Below are positions 28,187 to 36,268 of a stretch of 64,000 nucleotides of DNA, in pieces (the stretch's first letter is position 1; every line of letters begins with the position of its first letter). The position numbers and the translations under genes are program-made. This DNA comes from an uncultured Pontibacter sp. (GTDB lineage Bacteria; Bacteroidota; Bacteroidia; Cytophagales; Hymenobacteraceae): contig CANMMP010000002.1 of the NCBI GenBank assembly GCA_947499125.1, forward strand, positions 248,001-312,000, given 5' to 3'. The notes beneath the pieces are model-generated. The model did not search any database. It saw nothing but the letters and a program-made list of their open reading frames with translations, and was not told the DNA's origin.

Positions 28187-28844
28187 CTATAAACCCTTAG
28201 CTGCGGCTTTAATTATACTTACAGGCCTTTTTGGCTTCAGCTGCCAGGGCGGAGACTCCGGTAAAACGCTGCCCATACTGGGTTCGCGCGAACCTGTAGA
28301 GCGCGTAGTGAACGGTGAAACTATAATTGACACCGTATACCACCAGGTGCCAGACTTTGCCTTTATAAACCAAGATAGCCAGGTAATAAGCCAGGAAACT
28401 GTGAAAGGTAAAATCTATGTGACCGATTTCTTCTTTACTACCTGCCCGAGCATCTGCCCGAAAATGAAGAGCCAGATGCTGCGCGTGTACGAGAAGTATA
28501 AAGACAACCCGAATGTGGTGCTGCTCTCGCATACTATTGACCCGGCCCACGATACAGTAGCTGTGTTAAAAGACTATGCCGATCGTATGAATGTGCGCTC
28601 TGATAAGTGGCACTTTTTAACCGGCAACCGCGACAGCATTTACGACATGGCTTTAAGTTATTTTGTAGGTGTGCAGGAAGACGAACAGGCAGAAGGTGGC
28701 TTCGCGCACAGCGGCGATTTTATGCTCATCGATCAGAACCGCCATATACGTGGGCACTACCATGGCACCGAACAGGAAGACGTGGACCGGCTGATGCAGG
28801 ACATGGACCTACTGCTGAAAGAACAACAGCATGAAGAAAAGTAA
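28176..28844 (+). CDS. SCO1/SenC family copper chaperone lipoprotein
   Basis: 222 residues from ATG 28176, which overlaps the previous stop by 11 bases; an upstream TTG at 28146 is unlikely. Lipobox GFSC (Cys23). Thioredoxin fold with the copper-binding FTTCPSICP (Cys90, Cys94) and conserved His178 in GFAHSGDF. SCO proteins deliver copper to the CuA site of cytochrome oxidase or act as thiol reductants. A c-type cytochrome gene overlaps its end by 14 bases, supporting a respiratory role. Confidence 0.92.
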   Translation: MNFNYKPLAAALIILTGLFGFSCQGGDSGKTLPILGSREPVERVVNGETIIDTVYHQVPDFAFINQDSQVISQETVKGKIYVTDFFFTTCPSICPKMKSQMLRVYEKYKDNPNVVLLSHTIDPAHDTVAVLKDYADRMNVRSDKWHFLTGNRDSIYDMALSYFVGVQEDEQAEGGFAHSGDFMLIDQNRHIRGHYHGTEQEDVDRLMQDMDLLLKEQQHEEK

Positions 28845-29247
28845 ACTGGCCGGTTTTGCTTTGTGTGCTATGGCACTAACCACCCTTACCCAATGCTTTA
28901 CCGATAAGCAGAACGAAGGGAAACGGCTGTATGCGCAACATTGCCAAAGCTGCCACATGGACGACGGTTCGGGATTGCGTGGGTTGATACCGCCCATTGC
29001 CAAAGCCGATTACCTGCAAACCCACCGCGACGAACTGGCCTGCCTTATACGACAGGGTGCCGATGGCCCTATGGTAGTGAATGGTATAACGTACAATAAG
29101 GAAATGCCGGGCGTTAAAACCCTGCGCGATGACCAGATTACCAACCTGCTCAATTATATCCAGACAAACTTTGGCAACCAGAACGAGCGCTATACCATGT
29201 CGGAGGTAAAAGAAATGCTGGAAGCTTGTCCGCCGCACCATGAGTAA
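28831..29247 (+). CDS. c-type cytochrome lipoprotein
   Basis: 138 residues. Signal peptide with probable lipidated Cys22 (LTTLTQC), then a single haem-binding motif CQSCH (Cys38, Cys41, His42) and probable axial Met92 in KEMPG. Class I cytochrome fold. Overlaps the SCO gene by 14 bases, so co-translated with it. Probably an electron carrier in the periplasm, or anchored at a membrane by its lipid. Confidence 0.92.
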   Translation: MKKSKLAGFALCAMALTTLTQCFTDKQNEGKRLYAQHCQSCHMDDGSGLRGLIPPIAKADYLQTHRDELACLIRQGADGPMVVNGITYNKEMPGVKTLRDDQITNLLNYIQTNFGNQNERYTMSEVKEMLEACPPHHE

Positions 29248-29320
29248 GCCAGGTATACCAGTGTAAAATCAGGTATAGTTTATATAGTATTTTTCCTATT
29301 GAAATTTGGTAAAGAAAACA

Positions 29321-29351
29321 TTTGTATGCCAACGCTTCTTGCTTATTTTTG
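29321..29351 (+). promoter_or_regulatory. Bacteroidota-type promoter
   Basis: TTTG at 29321-29324, 19 bases, then TATTTTTG at 29344-29351, matching the TTTG/TAnnTTTG promoter of this phylum with normal spacing. Transcription would begin near 29358, giving a leader of almost 150 bases before the 29505 gene. Confidence 0.6.
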
Positions 29352-29416
29352 CCAATAGTCCGGGGAATAATACCTGTTCAAACTATACTTACCGGAATAA
29401 CACTACTGAAAAATTG

Positions 29417-29486
29417 ATGTTAGCTACTGTAGCTACATTTATTTAGCACTATCCGGCGCAAAGCCGGACCTGCTTAACTGGCAGGT
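29417..29486 (+). promoter_or_regulatory. Structured leader with three consecutive hairpins
   Basis: Hairpin 1: ATG-T-TAGCTA, loop CTG, TAGCTA-CAT (29417-29438). Hairpin 2: TCCGGC, loop GCAAA, GCCGGA (29452-29468). Hairpin 3: ACCTGC, 7-base loop, GCAGGT (29468-29486), sharing one base with hairpin 2. They lie between the promoter above and the start codon at 29505, with no U-tract after hairpin 3, so a regulatory leader fits better than a terminator. Ligand or partner unknown. Confidence 0.5.
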
Positions 29487-29504
29487 TATATTGAATAAGC
29501 CCTT

Positions 29505-29903
29505 ATGATTGACCGTATTTTATTACTGGAGCCGCATGTTACTATCCATTACAATGCTCTGGACGATATAATGTATTGCGACTGGACCGGTGAGCAAAAT
29601 ATTCATACGGTGACGGATGGCTGCGAAAATATACTGGCCTTCCTGTCTCAATATAAATGTAGCAAAGTACTCAACGATAATACGAATGTAACCAGCATCT
29701 GGTCGGAGGCATCGCAATGGGTAGCTTTAGATTGGTTCCCGAGAATGTCGAGAGCGGGGTGCAAGTTCTTTGCCTGGGTATACTCACCAAATCTGTACAG
29801 CAAACTTTCTACTGACGAAACCCTGAAGTATGGCACCGGCGATGTAATTACCATTACCTTCAATAACAGAGATACAGCAAACAGCTGGCTTAAAGTTATG
29901 TAA
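29505..29903 (+). CDS. Hypothetical cytoplasmic protein, possible STAS-like fold
   Basis: 132 residues, no signal peptide or membrane segment. The pattern of alternating strands and helices (VTIHYNALDDIMYCDWTG, ILAFLSQYKCSKVLNDNT, ending TANSWL) suggests a small alpha/beta domain of the STAS/SpoIIAA type. It resembles the convergent neighbour at 29996 in overall layout (YN-x-x-x-DI near the start, helix plus LLxDxT in the middle, AxxWL at the end), so they are possibly distant paralogues. It has a long structured leader and a good promoter. Function unknown. Confidence 0.6.
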   Translation: MIDRILLLEPHVTIHYNALDDIMYCDWTGEQNIHTVTDGCENILAFLSQYKCSKVLNDNTNVTSIWSEASQWVALDWFPRMSRAGCKFFAWVYSPNLYSKLSTDETLKYGTGDVITITFNNRDTANSWLKVM

Positions 29904-29924
29904 GCCAAGCTCACAACAAAGTAT

Positions 29925-29962
29925 AAAAAAGCCCCGGTTGTATGAACAGCCAGGGCTTTTTT
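29925..29962. terminator. Bidirectional terminator between the two small convergent genes
   Basis: AAAAAAGCCC and GGGCTTTTTT enclose a second, imperfect inner pairing (GG..G / C.GCC). A and T runs on both sides serve both directions. Confidence 0.85.
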
Positions 29963-29995
29963 ATAAGTATAAACTATACTTAACGAAATTTATAC

Positions 29996-30403
29996 TTAAG
30001 CACATAGCCATGCAAGGGCTTTCTCTTTTTCGGTGAAGTTCTTTAGCTCAATAGGTAATTCAAAAGCCTGGTTTACATGCTGTATGTTTTCCTGGGCATA
30101 TTTATTTACATCCTGGCTCAACGACTGTACGCGGGCTACTTTCTGAACACGGGTCTGTATTAAGCTGGCTGCAAGGTTATTGGCTATTTCACGGCTTTGC
30201 TCTTCTTGAACAGGTATTTGCGTAGCAGTGGAGTCTAGTAACAGATACTTGATGTCGTAATTTTTTACAACCTCCACCAGAATATCGATAGAGTGTTTTA
30301 TTTCAGGCAGGAGGTAAGAGTGAAGGTCCTGGTAATGCACCTCAAGTATATCTGACCCAGGGTTATAGTTAAGCTTTATTACACTGTTTTGAAACAGGAT
30401 CAT
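29996..30403 (-). CDS. Hypothetical cytoplasmic protein, possible STAS-like fold
   Basis: 135 residues, no signal peptide. LNYNPGSDILEVHY, IDILVEVVKNYDIKYLLLDST and the C-terminal KEKALAWL give a strand-helix-strand layout like the convergent neighbour at 29505. The central region is helical and rich in Gln and Glu. Single gene. The STAS-like label is my structural guess, not a recognised family match. Confidence 0.6.
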   Translation of the reverse strand: MILFQNSVIKLNYNPGSDILEVHYQDLHSYLLPEIKHSIDILVEVVKNYDIKYLLLDSTATQIPVQEEQSREIANNLAASLIQTRVQKVARVQSLSQDVNKYAQENIQHVNQAFELPIELKNFTEKEKALAWLCA

Positions 30404-30757
30404 AGTAGGAGATTAAAGGATAAAGGCGAATAAACGGCGTGTAATAGTCATTGAAAACTATAGATAAAGACCGTCCCCTTAAATTTTATACTTTCTATAA
30501 GATAAACAAATATAACCTCTAAACTGCTTTGCCCCAAATCTAAAGTGGTAATTAAACTCTTTTTTGAATCCAGCATCTCATGGTACAGGTCGTTACTTTA
30601 TAGCTATTCAGTTATCGGGGTATGTAGGAGAAGGTGTTATCTTGTTTAGTATCAGAAGACTGGCTAAAGTATAGCGTTTGGGTTTGTTATATGCGGTAAA
30701 ACTATTATTTTAGAAGTGTCGCACAGGTAGCGGCCCGCCCACCCTTAACCCTTAACT
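30404..30757. other. Intergenic region between divergent genes
   Basis: 354 AT-rich bases between the divergent genes at 29996 and 30758. It should hold both promoters. TTTG words occur near 30677 and 30683 but without a matching TAnnTTTG at normal spacing. No RNA gene or repeat was recognised. Confidence 0.5.
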
Positions 30758-31321
30758 ATGACTTACGCCTCTTCCGAACTAAGCCTGGGTACCAAAGCCC
30801 ACGATTTTGCATTGCTCGATACAATAACCGACAGACTTTTCTCGCTGCGCGATATAGGCATGGGCAAAAAAGCCACGGTGCTATTCTTTACCTGCAACCA
30901 TTGCCCTTATGTGCATCATATTATAGATAAGGTTGTGGAAATTGCCGAAAAGTATAAGCCGCAGGAAGTAGGTTTTGCAGCCATCAACGCCAATGATGCT
31001 TCCGTAAGCCCGCAGGATGGACCCGAACAAATGAAAGCCTTTGCAAACGAACACAACTTTCCTTTCCCATACCTATACGACCAGACCCAACAGGTAGCAC
31101 GAACTTATAAAGCCGCGAGCACACCGGAGTTCTTTGTGTTCGATGCAGAGTTTAAGCTTGTTTACCACGGCCAGTTCGATAATTCGCGTCCATCTTCAGG
31201 AGAACCTGTAACAGGCTCAGACCTGACGGATGCCCTTGATGCCATACTGCAGGGCCATAAACCGGATGCCACACAGCAACCGGCCGTAGGCTGCAGTATT
31301 AAATGGAAACGTCCGAATTAG
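30758..31321 (+). CDS. Thioredoxin-like AhpC/TSA family protein
   Basis: 187 residues, cytoplasmic. Peroxiredoxin-like thioredoxin fold with CxxC Cys46/Cys49 in FFTCNHCPYVHHI, cis-proline in STPEFFVFDAE, and a conserved C-terminal VGCSIKWK tail with one more cysteine. The CNHCPYV subfamily is common in bacteria; its partner is unknown. The 3' end overlaps the convergent L,D-transpeptidase gene by 23 bases. Confidence 0.88.
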   Translation: MTYASSELSLGTKAHDFALLDTITDRLFSLRDIGMGKKATVLFFTCNHCPYVHHIIDKVVEIAEKYKPQEVGFAAINANDASVSPQDGPEQMKAFANEHNFPFPYLYDQTQQVARTYKAASTPEFFVFDAEFKLVYHGQFDNSRPSSGEPVTGSDLTDALDAILQGHKPDATQQPAVGCSIKWKRPN

Positions 31322-32150
31322 TTTCCGGTAATGGCAGTTTTGTATTGGCTGGGTTTTCCTGCACCATTTCTGCCATAGCTGTGGCATGGTCTAAGTAACT
31401 TGATGTATAAGCATCGTTGGATGCATGTATGTATAAAGCTGTGCTTTCCTTTACGGTATTTATAATGTCGTCATGCTCATCGGTAGGTATGGCAGGGCAG
31501 CCCAGGCTACGTCCCAGCCTTCCGGCCTGGTCAATAAACTCGGGGTTGGCGTATTCCGCACCGTGTATAACTATGCAACGGTCCAGGGCATTGGTGTTAA
31601 AGCCTTCGTCCAGGCCATCGAGCCGCAGCGATAAGCCATGCTTGCCATAGTAAGTGCCCTTTGTAACATAAAAGCCAATGCTGCTCATATAAGATTTATG
31701 GTCGTTAGAGAAGCTTTCAGCATATTCCTGGCCCGAGTTGCGACCGTGCGCTACAAACGTATGGTGTAGTACCTTTTTGTTTTCGATATCCACCACCCAA
31801 AGCCTTTTCTTGTTTGATGACCGGCTGAAATCCACCATCGTAAGCACCGACTTATCTGATAAACGCCCTTCCCGCTTCATGTTATAGTAGCCGGTAAGCG
31901 CTTTACTGAAAATATCGTACTTCAGTCCTGTTTCGCGGAGCCCCATCTGCGAGTATAAACTATAAGCCACCTCATCAAACTGCATAAGTTTATAGTTGCT
32001 TACAGTTGTTTTTTTAGCTGTTCTGAGATCCTTTTTTGAGGGATTACTGAGCACCGGGCCAGCCATTGGTGAAAATATAAGCGGAGCAAACAACGGGAAT
32101 AACCTTTTGGCTACTTTGCGCTTTCTTGCTTTCCAACGTAGTTTCTTCAT
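31299..32150 (-). CDS. Murein L,D-transpeptidase catalytic-domain protein (YkuD_2 type)
   Basis: 283 residues. Very basic N-terminus (KKLRWKARKRKVAKR) and a hydrophobic stretch (LFPLFAPLIFSPMAGPVL) acting as signal or anchor. Catalytic domain with His196 in CIVIHGAEYAN and Cys218 in LGRSLGCPAIP, the typical YkuD_2 signature. Expected to act on peptidoglycan peptides in the periplasm, either as transpeptidase or carboxypeptidase. Single gene, tail-to-tail with a thioredoxin-like gene. Confidence 0.88.
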   Translation of the reverse strand: MKKLRWKARKRKVAKRLFPLFAPLIFSPMAGPVLSNPSKKDLRTAKKTTVSNYKLMQFDEVAYSLYSQMGLRETGLKYDIFSKALTGYYNMKREGRLSDKSVLTMVDFSRSSNKKRLWVVDIENKKVLHHTFVAHGRNSGQEYAESFSNDHKSYMSSIGFYVTKGTYYGKHGLSLRLDGLDEGFNTNALDRCIVIHGAEYANPEFIDQAGRLGRSLGCPAIPTDEHDDIINTVKESTALYIHASNDAYTSSYLDHATAMAEMVQENPANTKLPLPETNSDVSI

Positions 32151-32286
32151 AATCTGTGCAATTTATACTTTGCTTTAAAATACTGTTTTACGCCTTTGCA
32201 GGCGCATTGTTTAGCCTTTTATGATCAGGAGCTTTTATCAGCGTAAATAAAAAAGTCAATTTTAAGCTATTGCGGGGTTTATTTGT

Positions 32287-32317
32287 TTCGCAGGGTTCCG
32301 ATTTCTGATTATCTTTG
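32287..32317 (+). promoter_or_regulatory. Possible Bacteroidota promoter of ppx
   Basis: TATCTTTG at 32310-32317 matches TAnnTTTG exactly. TTCG at 32287-32290, one mismatch from TTTG, lies 19 bases upstream. Transcription would start about 30 bases before the ppx start codon. Confidence 0.45.
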
Positions 32318-32354
32318 AATAAAGTGAAATGTTTGCCACCAAAACTGTTTTTGA

Positions 32355-33254
32355 TTGAAGCTAGCCGCCATAGACATTGGCTCTAATGCCGTAAGATGCC
32401 AGATCTCGAATGCCCTGACGCAGGAAGATGCCGTAATTTTTAAGCGTATCGAATACATTCGTTATGCCATTCGTTTTGGCGAAGATGTGTTCAATTCCGG
32501 TTTCATAAGCGATAAAAAAGTAGACAAGTTCGTGAAGCTGCTGCACGCCTTCCAGTTGCTGCTGGATGTGCACGACGTCGACCATTTCATGATCTGCGCT
32601 ACCTCGGCAATGCGTAACTCCCAAAATGCCCCTGAAATTCTGGAAGAAGTATATAACCGCCTGGGCATGAAGATAGATGTGATAGATGGTGTTGCCGAAG
32701 CTGAACTGATAAATAAAGTGATCGTTAATTTCCTGGATGAGCGTAACTACCTGCACATAGATGTAGGAGGGGGCAGCACCGAATTTAACATTTATGTGAA
32801 CCGCGAAAAGGTAGCGTCGCACTCGTTCGAGCAGGGCTCTATCCGGCACATGCACGGCGGCGACTCCGAAGAACTCTGGAACAGCATGCGCCAATGGATC
32901 GAGGTAAATTCGAAGCAATACCATTTGTCGCGGGCTATAGGTACAGGCGGCAACATAAACAAGATCTACGATATGGCCGGTAAATCGGGGGGCAAGCCTA
33001 TCTTCCGGAAACAGATTGAAGAAGTAGTGAACCTGGTTTCGAGCCTGACCATGGAAGAGCGCCAGACCAAACTATTACTAAACCCCGACCGTGCCGACGT
33101 TATACTTCCCGCCGCTGAGATCTACCTGTCGGCTATGAAGTGGGCAAAACTGGAAAGTATGATGGTGCCAAATGTTGGCCTGAAAGATGGGATGATACAT
33201 GCCTTATATGAACAATTCCATTCCGGCCGCTATGTTATCAGCGGAATAAATTAA
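32355..33254 (+). CDS. Ppx/GppA family exopolyphosphatase
   Basis: 299 residues, short form containing only the two actin-like ASKHA domains. The start is a TTG at 32355, fixed by the conserved N-terminus LAAIDIGSNAVR; no ATG is available there. Phosphate-binding DVGGGSTEF at 136-144 and the IDGVAEAEL motif (110-118). Hydrolyses polyphosphate or pppGpp in the cytoplasm; which of the two cannot be told from sequence. Single gene after a likely promoter. Confidence 0.9.
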   Translation: MKLAAIDIGSNAVRCQISNALTQEDAVIFKRIEYIRYAIRFGEDVFNSGFISDKKVDKFVKLLHAFQLLLDVHDVDHFMICATSAMRNSQNAPEILEEVYNRLGMKIDVIDGVAEAELINKVIVNFLDERNYLHIDVGGGSTEFNIYVNREKVASHSFEQGSIRHMHGGDSEELWNSMRQWIEVNSKQYHLSRAIGTGGNINKIYDMAGKSGGKPIFRKQIEEVVNLVSSLTMEERQTKLLLNPDRADVILPAAEIYLSAMKWAKLESMMVPNVGLKDGMIHALYEQFHSGRYVISGIN

Positions 33255-33284
33255 CGGGTTTATACTTTCTTTTAAAAACAAAAA

Positions 33285-33305
33285 AGACGCAATGTGGCTG
33301 CGTCT
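33285..33305. terminator. Bidirectional terminator
   Basis: AGACGCA and TGCGTCT, 7-bp stem with a 7-base loop, A-rich on the left and moderately T-rich on the right. Lies between the convergent ppx and 33337 genes. Confidence 0.7.
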
Positions 33306-33336
33306 CTTCAAATTAAAAAAATAGAACGGAAAGGGC

Positions 33337-33729
33337 TTAGTGCACTACTCTTAATACGGGTTCCGGCAGTTGGCGACGGGTTTCGTGGTCTATGGTAAAA
33401 TAACCTACCATGCTCGGGCCATAGCCTAAGTTAATTTCGATAAACTTATTTTTCTCGGGGAGCATGTTTATAACCTCAGTGCGCAGTTGCTTATACTTAT
33501 TAAGCAGCTCCGACATTTTCTGCTCCTTGTCGTTCATCTCATTCTTTTTGCCTTCCTGCATGTCCTGCTCCAGGTCGTGCTGTTCCGGGTTGTAATCCGA
33601 TTTCATGCTTTGCAGCGAAAGCAGCTCAACATCAAGTATCCTGATATCGCGTTCAATGTTCAGGTATTCTCTTACTTTGGTTTCAAGCGGAACGAGGGTC
33701 TTATCTAAATATTCTGTCAGGTTTTCCAT
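33337..33729 (-). CDS. Hypothetical coiled-coil protein
   Basis: 130 residues, no signal peptide. Residues about 5-95 are one long charged helix (KVREYLNIERDIRILDVELLSLQ, MNDKEQKMSELLNKYKQLRTEVINML), followed by a short conserved-looking tail (IEINLGYGPSMVGYFTID). Possibly a structural or scaffold protein. Function unknown. Confidence 0.65.
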   Translation of the reverse strand: MENLTEYLDKTLVPLETKVREYLNIERDIRILDVELLSLQSMKSDYNPEQHDLEQDMQEGKKNEMNDKEQKMSELLNKYKQLRTEVINMLPEKNKFIEINLGYGPSMVGYFTIDHETRRQLPEPVLRVVH

Positions 33730-33832
33730 AATAACTCCAGGGTGATAATAGTGATATACAGATGTATACGCAGATTACCGGAATTATATGCATGAAAAAT
33801 GCTGCTAACTTTAAAAAATTATAGTTTTGTGG

Positions 33833-35260
33833 TTAAAGCCATTTAAAAACCTTCCGCAAAACCCCTAATTTATTTCCGTAAGGCGGATAACGAACCGGTA
33901 AGTCGAGCCAGGTGCCACGGTGTAATACACTTTTCTGGTGAGAGAATACATCGAAGCTTGCAAAGCCATGGTAGCTGCCCTGCCCACTGTTACCGATGCC
34001 CCCAAAAGGCAGGTTAGGGTTTGCCAGGTGCGAGAGCGTATCGTTGATGCAGCCTCCGCCAAAGGCCACCTGTTTCAGAATTTGCTCCTGGCATTCCTGG
34101 TTGTTTGTAAATAAGTATAGTGCAAGTGGTTTCTCGTGCCGGTTTATCATTTTTATAGCTTCGGCAGTGTTACTGAAAGAGAGTACAGGCAAAATGGGGC
34201 CAAATATCTCTTCCTGCATGGCCGGGTGCTCCCAGGTTAAATTGTCGAGCACGGTAGGGGCAATGTATAGGTTATCCGCATCAATGTGCCCTCCAACCCG
34301 GATGTGCTCGGGTAGCAGCATAGTTCGGAGCCTGTTAAAATGCTTTGTGTTGATGATGCGGGCAAAATCAGGGCTTTGAATGGGCTTATCGCTATAAAAG
34401 TCTTTTATAGCTTTCGCCATCTGCTGTATCAGTTCTTCTTTTGCATCTTCGTGCACTAACACATAATCGGGGGCTACGCAGGTTTGGCCGGCATTTAAAA
34501 ATTTACCCCAGCAAATTCGGCGCGCCGCCAGTTCCAGGTCAGCATCGTTAGCAACTATAGCCGGGCTTTTACCGCCCAGTTCAAGTGTTACTGGAGTAAG
34601 GTGTTCGGCAGCGGCTTTCATTACCGTTTTACCAACCTGCGTGCTGCCCGTAAAAAAAATGTAATCAAACTTTTGGGCCAGCAATGTCTGGGATGTTTGT
34701 ACGCCACCCTGTACCACTGCTATATATCGCTCATCGAAGTTCCGGCTTATAATTTCGGCAACAGCGGCGGCGGTGTGAGAAGCAATTTCGGAGGGTTTAA
34801 GTATAGCACAGTTGCCGGCTGCCATGGCACCTATAAGCGGGGTAAAAAGCAGGTTAAGCGGGTAATTCCACGGCGATATGATAAGCGCTACACCATATGG
34901 CTGCGGATATACATAGCTCTTGGCCGGAAAATTAAGAAGTGTTTCAGGCACCCGTCGGCGCTTTGTCCAGTCGTTTATGTTTTTAATAGCCAGTTTTAGC
35001 TCCAGTTCTATAAAGCCTATTTCAGTACCATAAGCTTCGAGGGCAGGTTTCTTAAAATCAGCATAAAGGGCATCGAACAAAAGTTGCTCGTTCTGTTTTA
35101 GTACCTGCTGCAGCTTGCGTAATTGGGCTTTCCGGAAACTTACCGGCAATGTGTGCCCGGCAGCAAAATAGTCGCGTTGCAAACGAAGTACTTGTTCGAT
35201 CCGCTCCGGTGCTTCTTCTGTTAGGGGCTGTGCTGCTGCCTGCTGTGAAACTGTGGCCAT
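33833..35260 (-). CDS. Aldehyde dehydrogenase (class 3-like)
   Basis: 475 residues. NAD(P)-dependent oxidation of aldehydes. Rossmann domain with SPWNYP (Asn132), FFTGSTQVGK, general base Glu227 in LELGGKSP and nucleophile Cys261 in NAGQTCVAPDY. The absence of an N-terminal extension and the C-terminal GNSGQGSYHG motif match the class 3/fatty aldehyde group. It follows an SDR gene by 4 bases, so the pair may convert an alcohol to an acid in two steps, substrate unknown. Confidence 0.93.
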   Translation of the reverse strand: MATVSQQAAAQPLTEEAPERIEQVLRLQRDYFAAGHTLPVSFRKAQLRKLQQVLKQNEQLLFDALYADFKKPALEAYGTEIGFIELELKLAIKNINDWTKRRRVPETLLNFPAKSYVYPQPYGVALIISPWNYPLNLLFTPLIGAMAAGNCAILKPSEIASHTAAAVAEIISRNFDERYIAVVQGGVQTSQTLLAQKFDYIFFTGSTQVGKTVMKAAAEHLTPVTLELGGKSPAIVANDADLELAARRICWGKFLNAGQTCVAPDYVLVHEDAKEELIQQMAKAIKDFYSDKPIQSPDFARIINTKHFNRLRTMLLPEHIRVGGHIDADNLYIAPTVLDNLTWEHPAMQEEIFGPILPVLSFSNTAEAIKMINRHEKPLALYLFTNNQECQEQILKQVAFGGGCINDTLSHLANPNLPFGGIGNSGQGSYHGFASFDVFSHQKSVLHRGTWLDLPVRYPPYGNKLGVLRKVFKWL

Positions 35261-35264
35261 ACGT

Positions 35265-36116
35265 TTATAGGTTTACCTGTTCTGTTTCGGTACGCTCTGT
35301 TTTTTCCGGTCGCCCGGTAAAGTTTGCCATAGAACTGTATACGTTAAAAACGCGTCCTGCAATCAGGTCGAACAGGCGTGTGGGCAATATGCCGCGAAGT
35401 ATAGGTAACAGGTGCACTACAGCAGGCTTGCGTAAAAGTATTTTGTTCGTAAGAATAGCCTGCACAATAGCTTCTGAAATCTCTTCCGGATCGAGAATGG
35501 GCGTAAGAAAAGGCGCTTTTACACCGGCAAACATGCCCGTATCAATATAACTTGGGGTAACGGTGGTTACATGCATGTCTTTGCTTTGTTGCTCAAACTC
35601 AAGTCGTAAACTCTCTGACCAGCCTAACATAGCCCACTTGCTGGCAGCATACACGCTCATACGTGGGTTCGGTGTCATGGCGGCTGCAGATGCTATATTC
35701 ACCACGTGCCCGCTGCCTCTGCCTATGATGCCTTCCATAAACGCTTTCGTTACCAGCATAGGGGCTGTTGTGTTTATACCTATCGTGCGCTGAATATCCT
35801 GGTAGCTGTGCTCATGAAACATACTGCCCACTACAATTCCGGCGTTGTTTATAAGAATGTCTGGTACGCCGATCTCCGCGCAAACCTGGCTGGCAGTTTG
35901 GTGCACAGCATCTGCATCCGAAACATCTACTATAAAGCCATGCGCCGAAAAACCTTCTGAAGTAAATTCAGTAATAGTCTGGTTTAACGATCGTGAGTTT
36001 ATATCCCAGATAACAAGGTGGGAAGCACCGCGCTGCAGACATTTGCGGCCCATTATTTTACCAATACCGGAGGCACCTCCGGTTATCAGTATTATACTTT
36101 TTGCTATCTGGGTCAT
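35265..36116 (-). CDS. Short-chain dehydrogenase/reductase
   Basis: 283 residues. Classical SDR: cofactor loop TGGASGIG (12-19), NNAG (90-93), catalytic Ser143, Tyr156 and Lys160 in YAASK. Asp38 after the second strand (VIWDINSRSL) suggests NAD(H) preference. The C-terminal extension of about 40 residues is basic and hydrophobic (LPTRLFDLIAGRVF), as in retinol/fatty-alcohol-type SDRs that associate with membranes. First gene of the operon with the aldehyde dehydrogenase. Confidence 0.92.
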   Translation of the reverse strand: MTQIAKSIILITGGASGIGKIMGRKCLQRGASHLVIWDINSRSLNQTITEFTSEGFSAHGFIVDVSDADAVHQTASQVCAEIGVPDILINNAGIVVGSMFHEHSYQDIQRTIGINTTAPMLVTKAFMEGIIGRGSGHVVNIASAAAMTPNPRMSVYAASKWAMLGWSESLRLEFEQQSKDMHVTTVTPSYIDTGMFAGVKAPFLTPILDPEEISEAIVQAILTNKILLRKPAVVHLLPILRGILPTRLFDLIAGRVFNVYSSMANFTGRPEKTERTETEQVNL

Positions 36117-36268
36117 AAGTTAGTTTTGGCAGATTTGGGTAGTTTAAATTAGTCATTTTTTTAAGAAAAACTATAATTGCCTGAAAATAAGCTAACCCGG
36201 GTGTTCAACCTATAATTTTGTATATTTGAGGATGGCTATCTGAGCCGCTTATACACAATAACCTTACT

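Noticed and set aside
29417-29486. Cyclic-di-GMP-I riboswitch, suggested by GCAAAGCC
   Set aside because: The upstream half with the GAAA tetraloop hairpin and the receptor sequence is missing, so the shared word alone is not enough.
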